Shown piece after piece: positions 1-11,503 of a stretch of DNA of 64,000 nucleotides. Under the pieces are notes generated by a model. That model was not told the DNA's origin and ran no database searches. It saw only the letters and a list, made by a program, of their open reading frames with translations. The translations under genes and the position numbers were made by a program. Source of the DNA: Elmis aenea (taxonomy: Eukaryota; Arthropoda; Insecta; Coleoptera; Elmidae). How positions within the stretch are numbered: position 1 is the first letter of the stretch; every line of letters begins with the position of its first letter. The DNA lies in assembly GCA_947652605.1 (NCBI GenBank), contig OX393577.1, positions 7,502,868 to 7,566,867 of the forward strand, given 5' to 3'.

Positions 1-1180
1 CGGCGGTTGTCCTCTTTTCTGGCGTGCATATACCATAACACACTTTTTTTTGTTGTTCTGTAATAATTTTTCTTTGATTTATTTATTTCTTACTAAGTCA
101 TATTTTGTTAGTCGATAGCATCACTTCCGGTTCTTAATTCTTAACACTCGCACAGTTTTTTTTAAGTTAATTTTTTTGCTCGTAAATCATAACACTTTAT
201 ATCATTGCACTGTAAAAAAAAAAATTTACTAACTGGTAGTAACGAAGTACAACACTGCCATAAATGAAAGCTAAAAACAAGAAAGCTTGGGTGAAGTTGG
301 CCATTTCAACAATTTGCAATTGTTGAAAATTATTTTTATGATACTAACGAAGTACTATCCATTTGATTAAAAACTGCGTTAATGCCAAACAACTTGGTGC
401 CAACTTCATAGACCTATCCATTGCATTTCCTAGTCCAAACCAATTTACTCTCGATTTCATCTTCATTTTACTATGAACGTCGAGCATTTAATTCTTTATT
501 TGTCGCCCAAACATTAGTGTATTAGTTTTATTAATCATTTTAGAGTTTTACAACGTACCTGACGTGTGCTACGTAATGAGATACAAAATTCTTAGCACGT
601 GCTTTCCTGTGTGGTTTTAAAGGAAGGTGACTAATCATATTGTCTGTACGTTTTATTAGTTAGTATTTTCATTACAAATTTTTGTTTTACAGTCATATTT
701 CTACCATTAAATTAATCAAATAATTAGCTGCTAATCTCGACTTATTTTACTCTAATCTTGAGTGAGTTATAACGGTTGATTCAGTTCAAATATTAATTTT
801 TTTTAAATTTGGAGCATTCAATTGAAAATAGATCTTCAGCCTGATTGTTTTTGCTATTGTGTATTCTAAGCGTTACATACATGAGAAAACTGTGTTTAAA
901 GGCAGATGGTTGACACTAACATTTGTTACTAAGAATTTGTTCTTATTTTACTAAAAATTCTTTTCAGTACATTTTAGTTATTAAATATGTGGCAACGTTG
1001 CAACTTTTAACATTTAATCGTGTTTTGTCTTGCTCAATACAAAGAGAGTTGGGATTTTTTGAAAAATGAATTTATTTGAAACATATTTTTCTCAAAAATG
1101 TTCCCATGTAGGTATGTTCATTTTTTAATGCATTATCAAATTTAGAATTAAATTTTTTATAAGATTCGGAACCAGGAATT
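1..1180. other. AT-rich intergenic sequence, nothing recognised
   Basis: No open frame of useful length, tRNA-like fold or terminal-repeat pair was recognised here. The stretch holds poly-T and poly-A runs and scattered short stops in all frames. Confidence 0.5.
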
Positions 1181-2283
1181 GGAAAAGCAATTAGCATGAA
1201 AATAGATACAGAAAAGAATAAAACTATGATCGTTACTAGGGGTGGGCGATATATCGATATGTCTATATAATTTTGATATCGATATATCGATATATCGAAA
1301 TATCGGATATCGATATATCAACATATCGACATATCGATATATCGATATTCCGTTATATCGATATCCGACATTCCGATATATCGATATTTTGAGGGCGAGA
1401 ACCGTTTTTTTTTTTTAGGTCACCAGTCTCTTTTTTCACTTTTTTAGCTTCACGCCGCGAAATTTCGATATATCGATATTCCGATATAGATATCGATATT
1501 CCGCTATACATCGATATATCGATATATATCGATATAATTTCGATATCGATATTCGATATCGAAATTTGGATATCGCCCACCCCTAATCGTTACAACAGAG
1601 AACAAAAAGCTAACATCACTTTAAATGGGCTTAGGTTGGAACAGGTAGAAAGCTTTAAATATTTAGGTGTGATCATAGAGAAAAATGGAGGAATAGGCAA
1701 GGAAATAAGCGAAAGGGCAGGAAAGGTGAGAAGAATATTTAACAGTTTAAGAAAAACACTTTTGGAAACAGAATAGTCCCAAAACGAACAAAAGTGGAAG
1801 TGGTCAAAAAGGTAGTAGTTCCGGCACTTTTATACGCAAGTGAATCTTGGACACTCACAAATAAAAATAGTAGCCGAGTGAATGCAGCAGAAATGAGATT
1901 TCTAAGAAAAATCCAAGGAAAAACCAAAAAAGAAAGAATCGCAAATGAAACATATAGAGAACAATTAAAGATAAAATCAGTTGAAACTAAAATACAAGAC
2001 TGGCAGCAGGGATGGTTGGGTTACATTTGTAGGATGAAAGAAGAAAGGTTAACCAGGAAAGCCTATGAAGCAAGATCACAGGGAAAAAACAAAAGAGGTA
2101 GACCGAGAAAAACCTGGCAAGACGAAGTTAAAAAAACCGCAACGAATAGAAACATCAAATGGAAAGACATAAAAAAGCTAACTCAAAACAGAGAAACATG
2201 GCAAAAAGTCAGAACAACACAACTTAACAGTCCTACATCCTTCACCTAACAGTAGAAGGACTCATGACTAAATAATAATAATA
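1180..2283 (+). pseudogene. Non-LTR retrotransposon RT 3' end, interrupted
   Basis: This is the C-terminal part of a non-LTR retrotransposon polyprotein, after the RT catalytic core. Before the insertion at 1237-1585 the reading is MKIDTEKNKTMIVT. After it, LEQVESFKYLGVIIEKNGG is the conserved YLGV segment that follows the RT palm. A stop at about 1773 and a frame change lead into a 151-codon open frame at 1794-2249, with YASESWTLT, AAEMRFLRKIQG, WLGYICRMKEERLTRKAYE and KRGRPRKTWQDEV. These are the usual motifs of the C-terminal region in RTE-like and related insect elements. The copy ends in a short AAT-rich tail (2266-2283), typical of non-LTR 3' ends without a long poly-A. The endonuclease and catalytic RT motifs are absent, so it is 5'-truncated and dead. 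A second copy of the family lies at 57266-57885. The exact clade is uncertain. Confidence 0.85.
1237..1585. mobile_element. hAT-type MITE made of ATCGATAT-rich sequence
   Basis: The element starts TAGGGGTGGGCGATAT and ends with its inverted complement ATATCGCCCACCCCTA. It is flanked on both sides by the identical 8-bp ATCGTTAC (1229-1236 and 1586-1593), the target duplication size of hAT transposons. The interior is almost entirely TATCGATA-like palindromic repeats around a short unique centre (about 1390-1460). It encodes nothing; the long minus frame in it is repeat translation (ISIS-type). It was inserted into the RT relic around it after that copy had arrived. Confidence 0.9.
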
Positions 2284-3925
2284 TATGTAGTTTAAAAAAA
2301 GTTGACTATATGTCGGATATATTTTTTATAGACAAAACGTTTTAACGTCATTTTATAAAGAATTTTATGTGATTCACAAAAATTTAATCTTTAAAGGGAT
2401 TTTATATTATAATAAAAAAGTTATCGGGGTGCGACAGTCAAACTGAATCACCCTGTATATATAAAATACACACAGCTTGAAACGCGAAAGAATTAATGAA
2501 TCAACAACTCAGTTAAATTCCTTAAGGTTACATTAGTTATTCAAGTTCCAACAAAAATAATGGTTTTGGAACTTCTGTTTAAAGGGTCTGCTTTTCAAAT
2601 TTAGTAATATGAAAGTGACTTTTAGAAAAACAAAGATTATCAAAGTGTTATGACTACGAAGAACCTCAAGATGATGAAAATTGTATGTTAACAATGTATA
2701 TAGTAGCTTGGTTACTCCAAAAATTTTGCAAATAATTATGAAAATGAAAGTGAAAGAACAGAGGCTACAACACACGTGCTGTAAATAATTAATTTAAAAT
2801 CCAGCTCAGCAATTACAATGCGTTCTACATGTATTAATGGCACTGCAAGTCACATTGTCGAGCGTAGCTGACTTGTCTTACAAGTACGAACTTTCGCTGT
2901 ATAAAACATCTGATCATATCTCAGTCAGAATGGTACGCGAAGAAACAAAACAAAGCCAAAATATAGGAGTGGCACCCACCTTGTTTGAAGCTGATCGGAG
3001 ATTTTGATTAATAGAGTAATTGTATTTGACAAACAACCGTGAAAATATTTTACACCCGAGTAAATAAAAATACAGCTACAAAGTGACTTCTACAAGATGT
3101 AAATAATGATGTGTTGATTTGCATCTCGTGTAGGTGTTTTATACTTTGACATACTTCAAAAGTCTGATAGTATAAATTAACATCTTTATGAAGTAAGAAA
3201 GATATTAATGTTACGGTGCTAAATGATTTGATTGCCAGTCAAGTTCTCAAACAATGATTCAATTTTGGATTTGGTTCTTCAATTCGCGAAACGTTTCCAC
3301 TCTAATTGCTATGTTAATTTAATTGACGATAATTGGCCACTTCTTGTGTACAATCTTTCTGTGTTTTCTTACGTTTCCGATTTTATGTACCCGCATTCGA
3401 ATGTAACAGTTTTAATTATACTTCGAAATGCAAAATATGTGGAATGCCTTCATATTGATGTATAAATAAAACGATGGATGTTGCGTATAGCGATAACGAA
3501 ATGAATATGCTCGTTGTAAATATTAAAATGTAAAAGCTAAAACTGGTTCTGCGGACAGAAGTCAGATAGCAGAACACCGGTCAACGGTTTACAATGTTAA
3601 ACTAAACAACATATTACTAATACTTGTCAGGATACCGATGTAATTAAAAGAAACTGTTTAACGGTTGGATTAAAATATTACTCCATTAATTAACGCAAAT
3701 TTCCAACTAATGTTAATACAAAGTTGATACAAACGGCTGCTACCGTCAACTGTCTTTAGCTCTTTAAGAAAGTTAAAACAAAATCGAACCGCCAAAAAGT
3801 GATATGTCACTTATTGCGAAAAATAATTTAAAGCTGTTTACGATAACAAAAATAAATATTTTATTGTTAAACAGAAGTGCAAATACATATATTTTGAAAA
3901 TGGCATAATGATAGATTTGGTTCCC
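2284..3925. other. Intergenic; one solo MITE end
   Basis: At 2424-2455 a sequence ending CACCCTGTATAT looks like the right end of a TA-type MITE whose partner end was not found. A 77-codon frame at 3232-3465 has no recognisable motif. The rest is AT-rich, with nothing else seen. Confidence 0.4.
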
Positions 3926-3929
3926 TATA

Positions 3930-4320
3930 CAGGGTGTCCCAGATTACATTTCCAGCTGGGAATCTCGCTTATTATAAGAGACACAGGTTTGTTTTAATTA
4001 GATGAATTATTCCTTAGTACAAGAGGAGCCACAACCAATTTTTAAAAGTACAAATTTCCTTGTGCTTCAAATGTTATAGCAAAAAATATGAAAATGTTGA
4101 ATTTCTAGTACCTAATTTTCTCTCATAACTTTTTCGTCTTAATCGTTAGATCCATTTTTTTAGTACTTTCTTAGGATACTTTGTATTGTAACTGTTCTTT
4201 TAGATTTTTTTTATCACTTACTATTTTTGTGATATTACCCCTAATTTTATCTTTTTTAATGAGCCGCGAAGTTGGCTATGGAATAGTGAAATGTGTTTTT
4301 TAAAAATGGAATAAGTGATT
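3930..4320. repeat. Solo arm of a CAGGGTG foldback MITE
   Basis: The stretch starts TATACAGGGTGTCCCAGATT and continues with phrases found in other MITE arms of the window, such as AATCTCGCTTATTATAAGAG and AGTTGGCTATGG. No inverted partner was found, so it is taken as a single surviving arm. The right limit is approximate. Confidence 0.5.
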
Positions 4321-4377
4321 TTTAATTAAACATATTTAAATTAATGATTAACATTGCCTACAAGAAACAGTTCTGAC

Positions 4378-5842
4378 CAGGGATGGAATAACGTTTTAAA
4401 TCGTTACGTTATTGTATAACGTTATTGTATAACGTTATTTATTATTTGTTTTCGTTATATAACGTTATAAATATCATTAAAAAAATGAATTGTTACGTTA
4501 TGTTACGTTATATAACGTTATATAAATTATGATATACAGGGTGTTTCTTAAATAATGCAAAAAAAAATCGGGAGGTGCTTCCTTATCGAAAATTAGGTGG
4601 AGTCTTTAATACAAAAATTCTTCCTTAGGCGTCTCCTTTCGGAGTTACACCCCCCTAAAGGAGATCGGTAAAATTAAATTTTTATTTTATTTCTCAAATT
4701 TTGATATATGTAGGCGAAAGGTTTCCCATAGTAATATTTTTAATCAACTTACACCTTCACAGGAGGCTGAAAAGTGCGACTACTGTTGGTTTTAATCAGA
4801 ACTTTTTGGTAAGTTGAAATTTTGCAATTAAACTTTTTTTGTAAGTTTGATTTATTCAGAACCTTTTTTTATTCTTTAGTTTTTCTCGTAAATCCTACAG
4901 TTTTGAGTAAAAAATTAAATAAGTGATTATGATGTTTATGTTCATAATGGGTAGAATTGACGGTCATTTTAGCGTTGTCGCCGCGTAAACGTCAAAATGA
5001 ATTACACCCGTCACTTCTACCCAATATGAACATAAACAAACCATGGTAACCACCAAAATGAATCGTTTTATATTAGAATATCTGATGGTTCATGTTCATT
5101 CATATAATTTTTTACTCAAAAATTGTAGGTGTAACGAGAAAAGTTAAAGAATAAAAAAAACTGCTAAATAAATCAAGTTTTAAAAAAAAAAATGCTAGAT
5201 TTCAACCCACCAAAAAGTTCTGATAAAAAAAAACAACAGGGGTCGCACTTTTCAGCCCCCTGTGAAGGTGGGAGATAAATATTACTATGGGAAACCTTTT
5301 AATAAGTATAAAACATCTACCGAATATCATTGTCCTACATTTATCCAAATTTGAGAAATAAAATAAAAACTCAATTTTACCCATCCCCTTTAGGGGGGTG
5401 TAACTCCGAAAAAAGACCCTAAAGAAAAAAATTTTATATGAAAGACCGCTCTTAATTTTCAATAAGAAATTTCCTCCCGATTTTTTTGCATTATTTAAGA
5501 AACAACCTTTATAAAAATTATTTTTATTTGTAATTCTGAAATTATTTTTGGGATCTGTAAATGTAAATTTAAAAAATAGTACAAAATTACGTTGAGATAT
5601 TTTATTTTCATTTTAATTTCTAAAATACAAACAAATGTTATATTCTGAAAGTGAAAAGATCGTCATATAAAAATTTAATTTATAGAGAATAACGATACAA
5701 AATAACTTTTAATGAAACGTTATCGGTTATTATAACGTTATATAACGTTATAAAAATATCGTTACGTTGTTGTTTAAAAAATTATAGTTGAATCGTTATT
5801 ATAACGTTATCGGGTATCGTTACGTTACGTTTTCCATCCCTG
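4378..5842. mobile_element. hAT-type element, copy A, carrying a foldback passenger
   Basis: Ends are CAGGGATGGAATAACG and its inverted complement CGTTTTCCATCCCTG, flanked by identical 8-bp GTTCTGAC (4370-4377 and 5843-5850), which is diagnostic of hAT insertion. The terminal 150 bp or so on each side are packed with the palindromic subterminal motif TATAACGTTATA, a likely transposase-binding repeat. The interior (4537-5509) is a separate TA-type foldback. No transposase is encoded. Copy B at 44987-46438 has the same ends and the same passenger. Confidence 0.92.
4537..5509. mobile_element. TA-type foldback MITE inside hAT copy A
   Basis: The left end, TA then CAGGGTGTTTCTTAAATAAT, is mirrored at the right by ATTATTTAAGAAACAACCTT, a mutated ACACCCTG end. 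Long arms pair across the element: CCTAAAGGAGATCGGTAAAA near 4655 against the inverse near 5380, and AGGAGGCTGAAAAGTGCGAC at 4760 against its inverse at 5250. The centre near 4960-5030 holds a second, smaller hairpin built on GGGTAGAATTGACGG. The open frame at 5202-5462 lies within the arm and is not a gene. Relatives: 45133-46089 (full) and 33408-33974 (one end lost). Confidence 0.8.
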
Positions 5843-5850
5843 GTTCTGAC

Positions 5851-7699
5851 ATTAAAAAAATTGTCCGATAGCAATAAATAATTCTGAATATCTATTGTAC
5901 ACCACGGAGAATAATTTATACAAATTGTTTAACAATGCGGGTTGTCCAGGTGTGCATATTGGACCATAATAGCCACAATATACAAAATAATAAATCATAA
6001 TTGTGTCAAGACATTCTGTAAATCTTAATTATCATATACAATTATGTTAAACTGGTTTCATTCATATACTGAATACACAGTGAGGGTAAAATATAACATC
6101 AAAATATTATATATCGCTTTGATAACTATAAAGAATATAAAATATTGCATTTACGAACAAGTAAGGATGAAAATCTCATAATAGCTTCCAACTAGAATAT
6201 GGTGGGAGCGTTTTGTAAATACCGATGGATGTGCATGTCGTTACATTATTTGCAAATACAGTAGGTACTTTGAGAATTGTGACTGCTATACCATTTTATA
6301 TATTTTATCTTTTGAGCCCTACTTGAAAACTTTCTTACTTAAAGCAAGTTGAAATTATTTGGTTAAAAAAATTAACGAAAAAAAACAGCGGTCATATCTG
6401 ACGCTGAATTGTCAAAGGAACCGATCAATCTATAATGCACTGTCTTGATTCGATTGAGATTATGACCCTATTATTTGTTTTTATAAAAATTAATTAATGT
6501 GCTAGCTAGCATAGACTACATAGAAAGCGAAAAAATAGCAGTAGATTCAAAGAAATGTTTAATTGTGCTTCGTGATTAATAAATAAAAAAATTTCGATCA
6601 TGAAATTCCTGAAAATTTTAAATAAGTACTTAAACTCGTGTGAAAATTATAACGATTATTTTTTTTGGGTAATGCTTTTAAGTCTGGAAAAATTCGCAGA
6701 GAAAATGAAAATGGAAACCAGTTTATTGCAGTTGGTTATACAGATATGCAAATTATTCAAGATAAACATAAATATAAATCAAGCGAAAAGTGTATATGAA
6801 GGAAAAATCGTCGGCACCTCCTTTTTCAAATTAAACGGCGAGACCTTATTGCTAAAGCTCTGTGTTTATTTCCGGAAGGGTTAATTGTCCAGTATTCATA
6901 TTTCAAATGAGCCAACTACAGCCGCCTAGAAAATGAGAAAACCACATCTAACTTCTATACTTGAACACAGCCCCTTAGTAATCTGTATAATTCATGCTAA
7001 ATTTGTGGTGTGGTCACTTTAAGCTACATGCATGATGTCACAAACAGTTGACCATTTTTCAATGTTAAATACGAACACGGCCTTGCTTTTAACCCACGCC
7101 TACGCATTCTTTTTACAAGAAGATTTAAGATTAACTGGTGGAGAGTTCCTTTGTTTAATTAATTATAGAATTTGTGGTCGAATTAAAGGGCATGAAGTTA
7201 TTATTCGAAATCTCGAAAGCAATTACGAGCCAGAGTGGTGCTCGAGGCCAGATATCTACCGCACATATTTGACAAAAAATGTTTAAATAATGTGTAAACG
7301 ACAGGTACATGAACAGCGGTAACATTTCGGAATAGGATTTCTCGTTAACACTACAATATCCTTTAAATAAACAACGTTCACAAACCGCAACATATTTTTT
7401 GAATGATATTTTAGGCATGTTTATATTACGTGTGATTTACTATAGTCTGCGGATCTGCAGATGTTCTTTTGTTAGTGGCAGTGCAAACAACATGACAAAC
7501 ACTTCTAACACCCAAAGTAGTTGCTTACCCTAATTCTTTTCGCACAACTATGATTTCAGCACGTATAAATCAGTTTTATTGGATCTATTTTGCTTTGAAT
7601 AAAAGCTTATTATACAATTACTCGTTTGATCAGATCACAACTAGAAACGTCCAAAATGTCATTTGAAAAATCTATGGTAAAATAAACCTACCATGAAAA
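5851..7699. other. Intergenic; short orphan frames only
   Basis: Two plus-strand frames, 94 codons at 6600-6884 and 84 codons at 7032-7286, have no motif that I recognise and no paired splice context. They are recorded as sequence only. No repeats with clear ends were seen. Confidence 0.4.
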
Positions 7700-8857
7700 T
7701 AGTTTAACATTAATTACTGAGAACATGGTATGGCCAGTAAAATAAATATCTTAAATTCAAAATTATTCGAAAAATTAAGACCGTCAATAGAAAATAGTCA
7801 GCTAATCCCAGACTACCGATTCGGTTTTAGACAGAAACATTCGACTATTGATCAAGTACACCGCATCACTGATGTAATTGAACGAACGCTCGAAGAAAAG
7901 CAAGTCTGTTATGCAGTTTTCTTAGACGTGGCTGCAGCCTTCGATAAAGTATGGCACAAAGGACTGATACATAAAATTAACATAACGCTTCCTAAGCAAT
8001 ACGTAGATATCTTGACACCATACATCTCTGACAGACTACAGGATAAAACAAGAAGATGAATATTCAGATTAAAAGGAGATAAAAGCAGGCGTACCACAGG
8101 GTAGCGTTCTTGGTCCTGTCCTTTATCTGTTATACACTAGTGATATAACAGTACTAGAAGAAGTTACTGTAGCCAAATTTTCAGACGACACTATACTACT
8201 TGCAGCAGGCAAATATCATGAAACATCCACAAGAGAGTTGCAAACAGCCAGTAATGTAATGCTCAACTGGACCAAACAATGGAAAATTAAGCTTAACGAG
8301 CTTAAGTCAATCCATGCCAATTTTACAAACAAAAGAATAACGGATCTACTGCTACTTAATATAAATGGGACTAAAGTGCCATATGAAAATCAACCGAAAT
8401 ATCTTGGCATGACCCTTAACGCAAAATTGCGATGGAAAAAACATGTTAAAAAGAAAAAAACCGAACTTAATCTAAAATACAGACAGTACTTCTGGCTTCT
8501 TGGAGGATATTCCAAATTATCATTATTATTATAAGATTCTAATATACAAACAGGTCCTGAAACCTGTGTGGCTTTACGGTATTCAACTTTGGGGTTGCAC
8601 CAAAGACAGCAATATTACATCTATCCAGACTTTCCAAAACAAAGTGCTACGTAATATGGTAAACGCTCCATGGTACGTCCGCAACAATGATCTTCATCGA
8701 GATCTTGGTATACCAATGGTTAAGGAAGAAATTAAAAGGTTTGCTGGTAAACACGAAGCCAGACCACCATCATGAGAATGTAGAATCTCTTCAACTGCTG
8801 GACCACCAACATCTTGTCCGAAAATTGAAGAGAACCACGCCCTTTGAACTCGTGTAG
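7700..8857 (+). pseudogene. Jockey-type non-LTR retrotransposon RT, broken
   Basis: This is the reverse transcriptase of a Jockey-like element, which would copy the element's RNA at a nicked genomic site. In order it shows SKLFEKLRP, DYRFGFRQKHSTIDQVHRIT, motif A FLDVAAAFDKVWHKGL (7921-7970), a stop and frame change at 8057-8085, motif B AGVPQGSVLGPVLY (8087-8128), motif C KFSDDTILL (about 8172-8200, normally FADD, so Ala is changed to Ser), then NQPKYLGMTLNAKLRWKKHV. A second frameshift near 8505 leads to KQVLKPVWLYGIQLWGC and NAPWYVRNNDLHRDLGIP. The last block, QLLDHQHLVRKLKRTTPFEL, ends in TAG at 8855-8857, the typical Jockey C-terminus. ORF1 and the endonuclease are missing. At least two frameshifts and a stop make it non-functional. 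Confidence 0.93.
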
Positions 8858-9479
8858 TGTGTTTTGTGTAAAAATCAGAGCATAGTGCGCGAGTGAGAGG
8901 GCATGCTATAGTCAGAACAATCTAGAAGACATCAAGGGATGGACAATAGCTGTTAAGTAGGTATTTAGTTTTCAAATTTATTAGAAAAAAATTGATCGTT
9001 GGCATATTAGACCAGTATTAATGAATCAAACACTGAAGGTGTTTTAAAAAAAATCAGTTGTTTTAAAGTAATAAGTGAATGGTTCCAGGTAATTAGGGAA
9101 TAGACCCTCATTTTTTTTTTGCAGACGTGCATTGGTTTTTTTTTTACTTCTCAAACAAGTTTGACTAAGACACAGTTTTTGTCAAATCCTCATTATATTT
9201 TTCAATGTTTGGTTTTAGTTTGGAATAGTAATGATATTTAAAACTAACTTAAACAGGGAATTTATTTCTATGCTTGTCATCCTGTTTGCTTTCCTAAATG
9301 TTTTTTTTTCTTAATTGTGTTTAAATTTCAAATCTTTTATGGTACACACTATATGTTTTTCTTTCGAGTTAATTTTTTCTTCATCTTCAGTATTTTGATT
9401 GCCCATGAAGGCAATACTAAAACAAATTTAATTATGTAAAATAGTTTTGAGATTAAATTTGATATTAAATAAACTGCTG
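8858..9479. other. Intergenic, nothing recognised
   Basis: AT-rich DNA with poly-T runs at 9111-9152. There is no frame, terminal-repeat pair or RNA gene that I can support. Confidence 0.5.
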
Positions 9480-9481
9480 TA

Positions 9482-10071
9482 CAGGGTAGTCCAAATTCGA
9501 TGGAATTACATGGGTATCTCGCTTAATGGTCAAGATAGAAAAACGGTTAAATTACCAAAAATGTGCAGTTTTTTGAGACAAACTCAGAACAGTTCTTAAA
9601 TATATTCTATCATTTCCGGGTTTTCTTTTTTGTTTTCAGCCTACTTTTTGTTTTTCGTCTTAAAAAAATATTAAAAAACCTTTTTAACCTGCGTATTATA
9701 AAAAATAAATACATCAACCCCTATATATTTGGAATGGGAAAAAATTAAAAATTTAAATAGGTCATAAACAACTATATATTTTATTTAAAAAAGTTTTTTT
9801 TTAGTACTAACAAAATCTACATAAAAATATCTAAAAATAATCTTTAAAAACTTTTTTGATATTTACAACCATAACGGTGTTATAACACATTGTTAATATG
9901 ACAGAAAACACCTTTTTATTAATAACTCAAAAACCGAAAATGATAGAATATTTTTGAGAACTGTTCTGAGTTTGTCTCAAAAAACTGCACATTTTTTGTA
10001 ATTTAACCGTTTCTCAATCTTGACTATTAAGCGAGATACCCATGTAATTCCATCGAATTTGGACTACCCTG
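9482..10071. mobile_element. TA-type foldback MITE, 590 bp
   Basis: The left end CAGGGTAGTCCAAATTCGAT has its full inverted complement at the right (ATCGAATTTGGACTACCCTG). TA sits immediately outside on both sides (9480-9481 and 10072-10073), as for Tc1/mariner-type transposition. The arms pair over most of their length (AAATGTGCAGTTTTTTGAGA at 9559 against the inverse at 9976), leaving a small centre near 9750. It encodes no transposase. The 1223-bp element at 18713-19935 is a longer member of the same family. Confidence 0.9.
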
Positions 10072-10776
10072 TACTCGATTTTTTATAAATATAAGTTATG
10101 GAATTTTTTAACATTAAAATGATAATATCTAATGCATTCTTATCATCCAGATAACTATTTCTTGTGCTAGTTTTGGAACGTCTTTAGTTTTTTTTTCGTT
10201 TTCACTGCATGTTTCGTATTAGAATAATAATTATTTTTTCATGTAAATATATTTTACTCAATCTTGAACAACCACTAAAGATAAATTCTTATTATTCTAA
10301 AAAAATTGTGCGAAATGTATATTAGGCATACAACGATACGCCAAAATTAGGTAAAGGGTTTAACAAATCTTTACCCATCACTCTTTCATTACTCAGCAAA
10401 TTGTGGACCACACATTAAGTATCACTGACCCAAATAAGGTATGGCATTAATGTGTTGTATATTAATCAATTAACGGTTGTAATGAACACTGTAAATTTCT
10501 TTTTAACAGATATGCTTGCAAAAGATGACGGAAACATTTATACCAGGCAATAAATTATAGTCGTTATTCAGCATAAATTTATGATTAAATTAAATTTATA
10601 ATGATTTAACCGTTACGTAACAAAAACCGTAATTTATTTTATTTATTTATATATTTTTGTTATTCAGAAATGCGTTTTCTCGATTCAAGAAATATTGAAA
10701 TTTCATTATGCTACATGATTTGTTAAATTTTGGCACAAAATTGTCCAAAATAAACAATAAACAGCAATACATTTTT

Positions 10777-11110
10777 ATACAGGGTGAGAAATAATTGCGG
10801 ATTTTGATAAAATAGGATGATATTTAAATTAAACAAATTGCTGAGTAAAATAAATGGTCATTTGTATATTTCTGTACTATAGAGGGTGCCCATTTTTCTA
10901 ACCTGTTGTATGGGTAACTCCGTTAATATTAGAGATACAGAAACGTTTAAATTAGCAAACTTGTGCAGAATTTAAAGGGAAATCTGATGCAATTTTTAAA
11001 TTTGACCTTCGTCCTCAACTTTTTGAAATATTTTGAAAAAACGGAAAAAAAACGATTTTTTCAAACATGAATAATTTCGTAAGTATATGAGCTAGAACAA
11101 AAATTAAAAT
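10777..11110. repeat. Two adjoining solo MITE left arms
   Basis: ATACAGGGTGAGAAATAATT at about 10776 and AGAGGGTGCCCATTTTTCTA at 10875 are both oriented as left ends. The second continues through GTTTAAATTAGCAAACTTGT and ATGAGCTAGAACAAAAATTA, matching 32228-32420 almost phrase for phrase. No right ends were found before the piggyBac relic that follows. Confidence 0.55.
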
Positions 11111-11119
11111 GTTAATGTG

Positions 11120-11503
11120 GATTTTCCTGGCACAAGGAGTATAAAAGCTCAATCAAATAAACGTGCAAGATGTAAATTTTGTCCTTCTAGTTGTAACAAT
11201 AAAACCGCTATGACATGTGCAACTGCAAAGTGCAACAAACATATTTGTAAATCTCATGTTACCTATTTTTACCCTAACTGTGAGAAATGAAACATTTTAT
11301 ATTGTAACACATTTACTAGTTTTATTATTATTCATGTTCTGTATTGTAAGATATAAACTGCTTGTTGTAAATAGTGCTTTTTTATGTTTAATAAAATAGT
11401 ACCTCGGTAAGTGTCATTGGTTTTTTATATTTCATAGCATCGGGTCATTATGACCCGAAGGACTACAAGTGTGTAGTGTAACGAAGGAAAACAACAGGGT
11501 TAA
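11120..11503 (+). pseudogene. piggyBac transposase C-terminus and 3' end
   Basis: A plus-strand reading, KRARCKFCPSSCN followed by KTAMTC, CNKHIC and a stop, is the cysteine-rich C-terminal zinc-binding tail of piggyBac-family transposases, which helps recognise the element's ends. The DDE core is absent. About 250 bp further on is a terminal sequence ending GTAACGAAGGAAAACAACAGGG TTAA (TTAA at 11500-11503). It is the right end of a piggyBac element next to its TTAA target site. The same C-terminal tail and the same terminal sequence occur at 50930-51270, so both come from one family. The left part of this copy is missing. Confidence 0.82.

Noticed and set aside
1353..1580. 75-codon minus frame rich in Ile, Ser and Glu
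   Set aside because: It is the translation of TATCGATA repeats inside the hAT MITE; no protein is implied.
3232..3465. 77-codon frame resembling a receptor exon
   Set aside because: The impression rests on general hydrophobic pattern only; no conserved residues could be named.
5202..5462. 86-codon minus frame
   Set aside because: It lies wholly in an arm of the foldback passenger; the matching arms at 33279-33593 and 45151-45441 also give frames by chance.
6600..7286. 94- and 84-codon plus frames as possible genes
   Set aside because: No motif, no splice or upstream context and biased AT-rich composition; not called as CDS.
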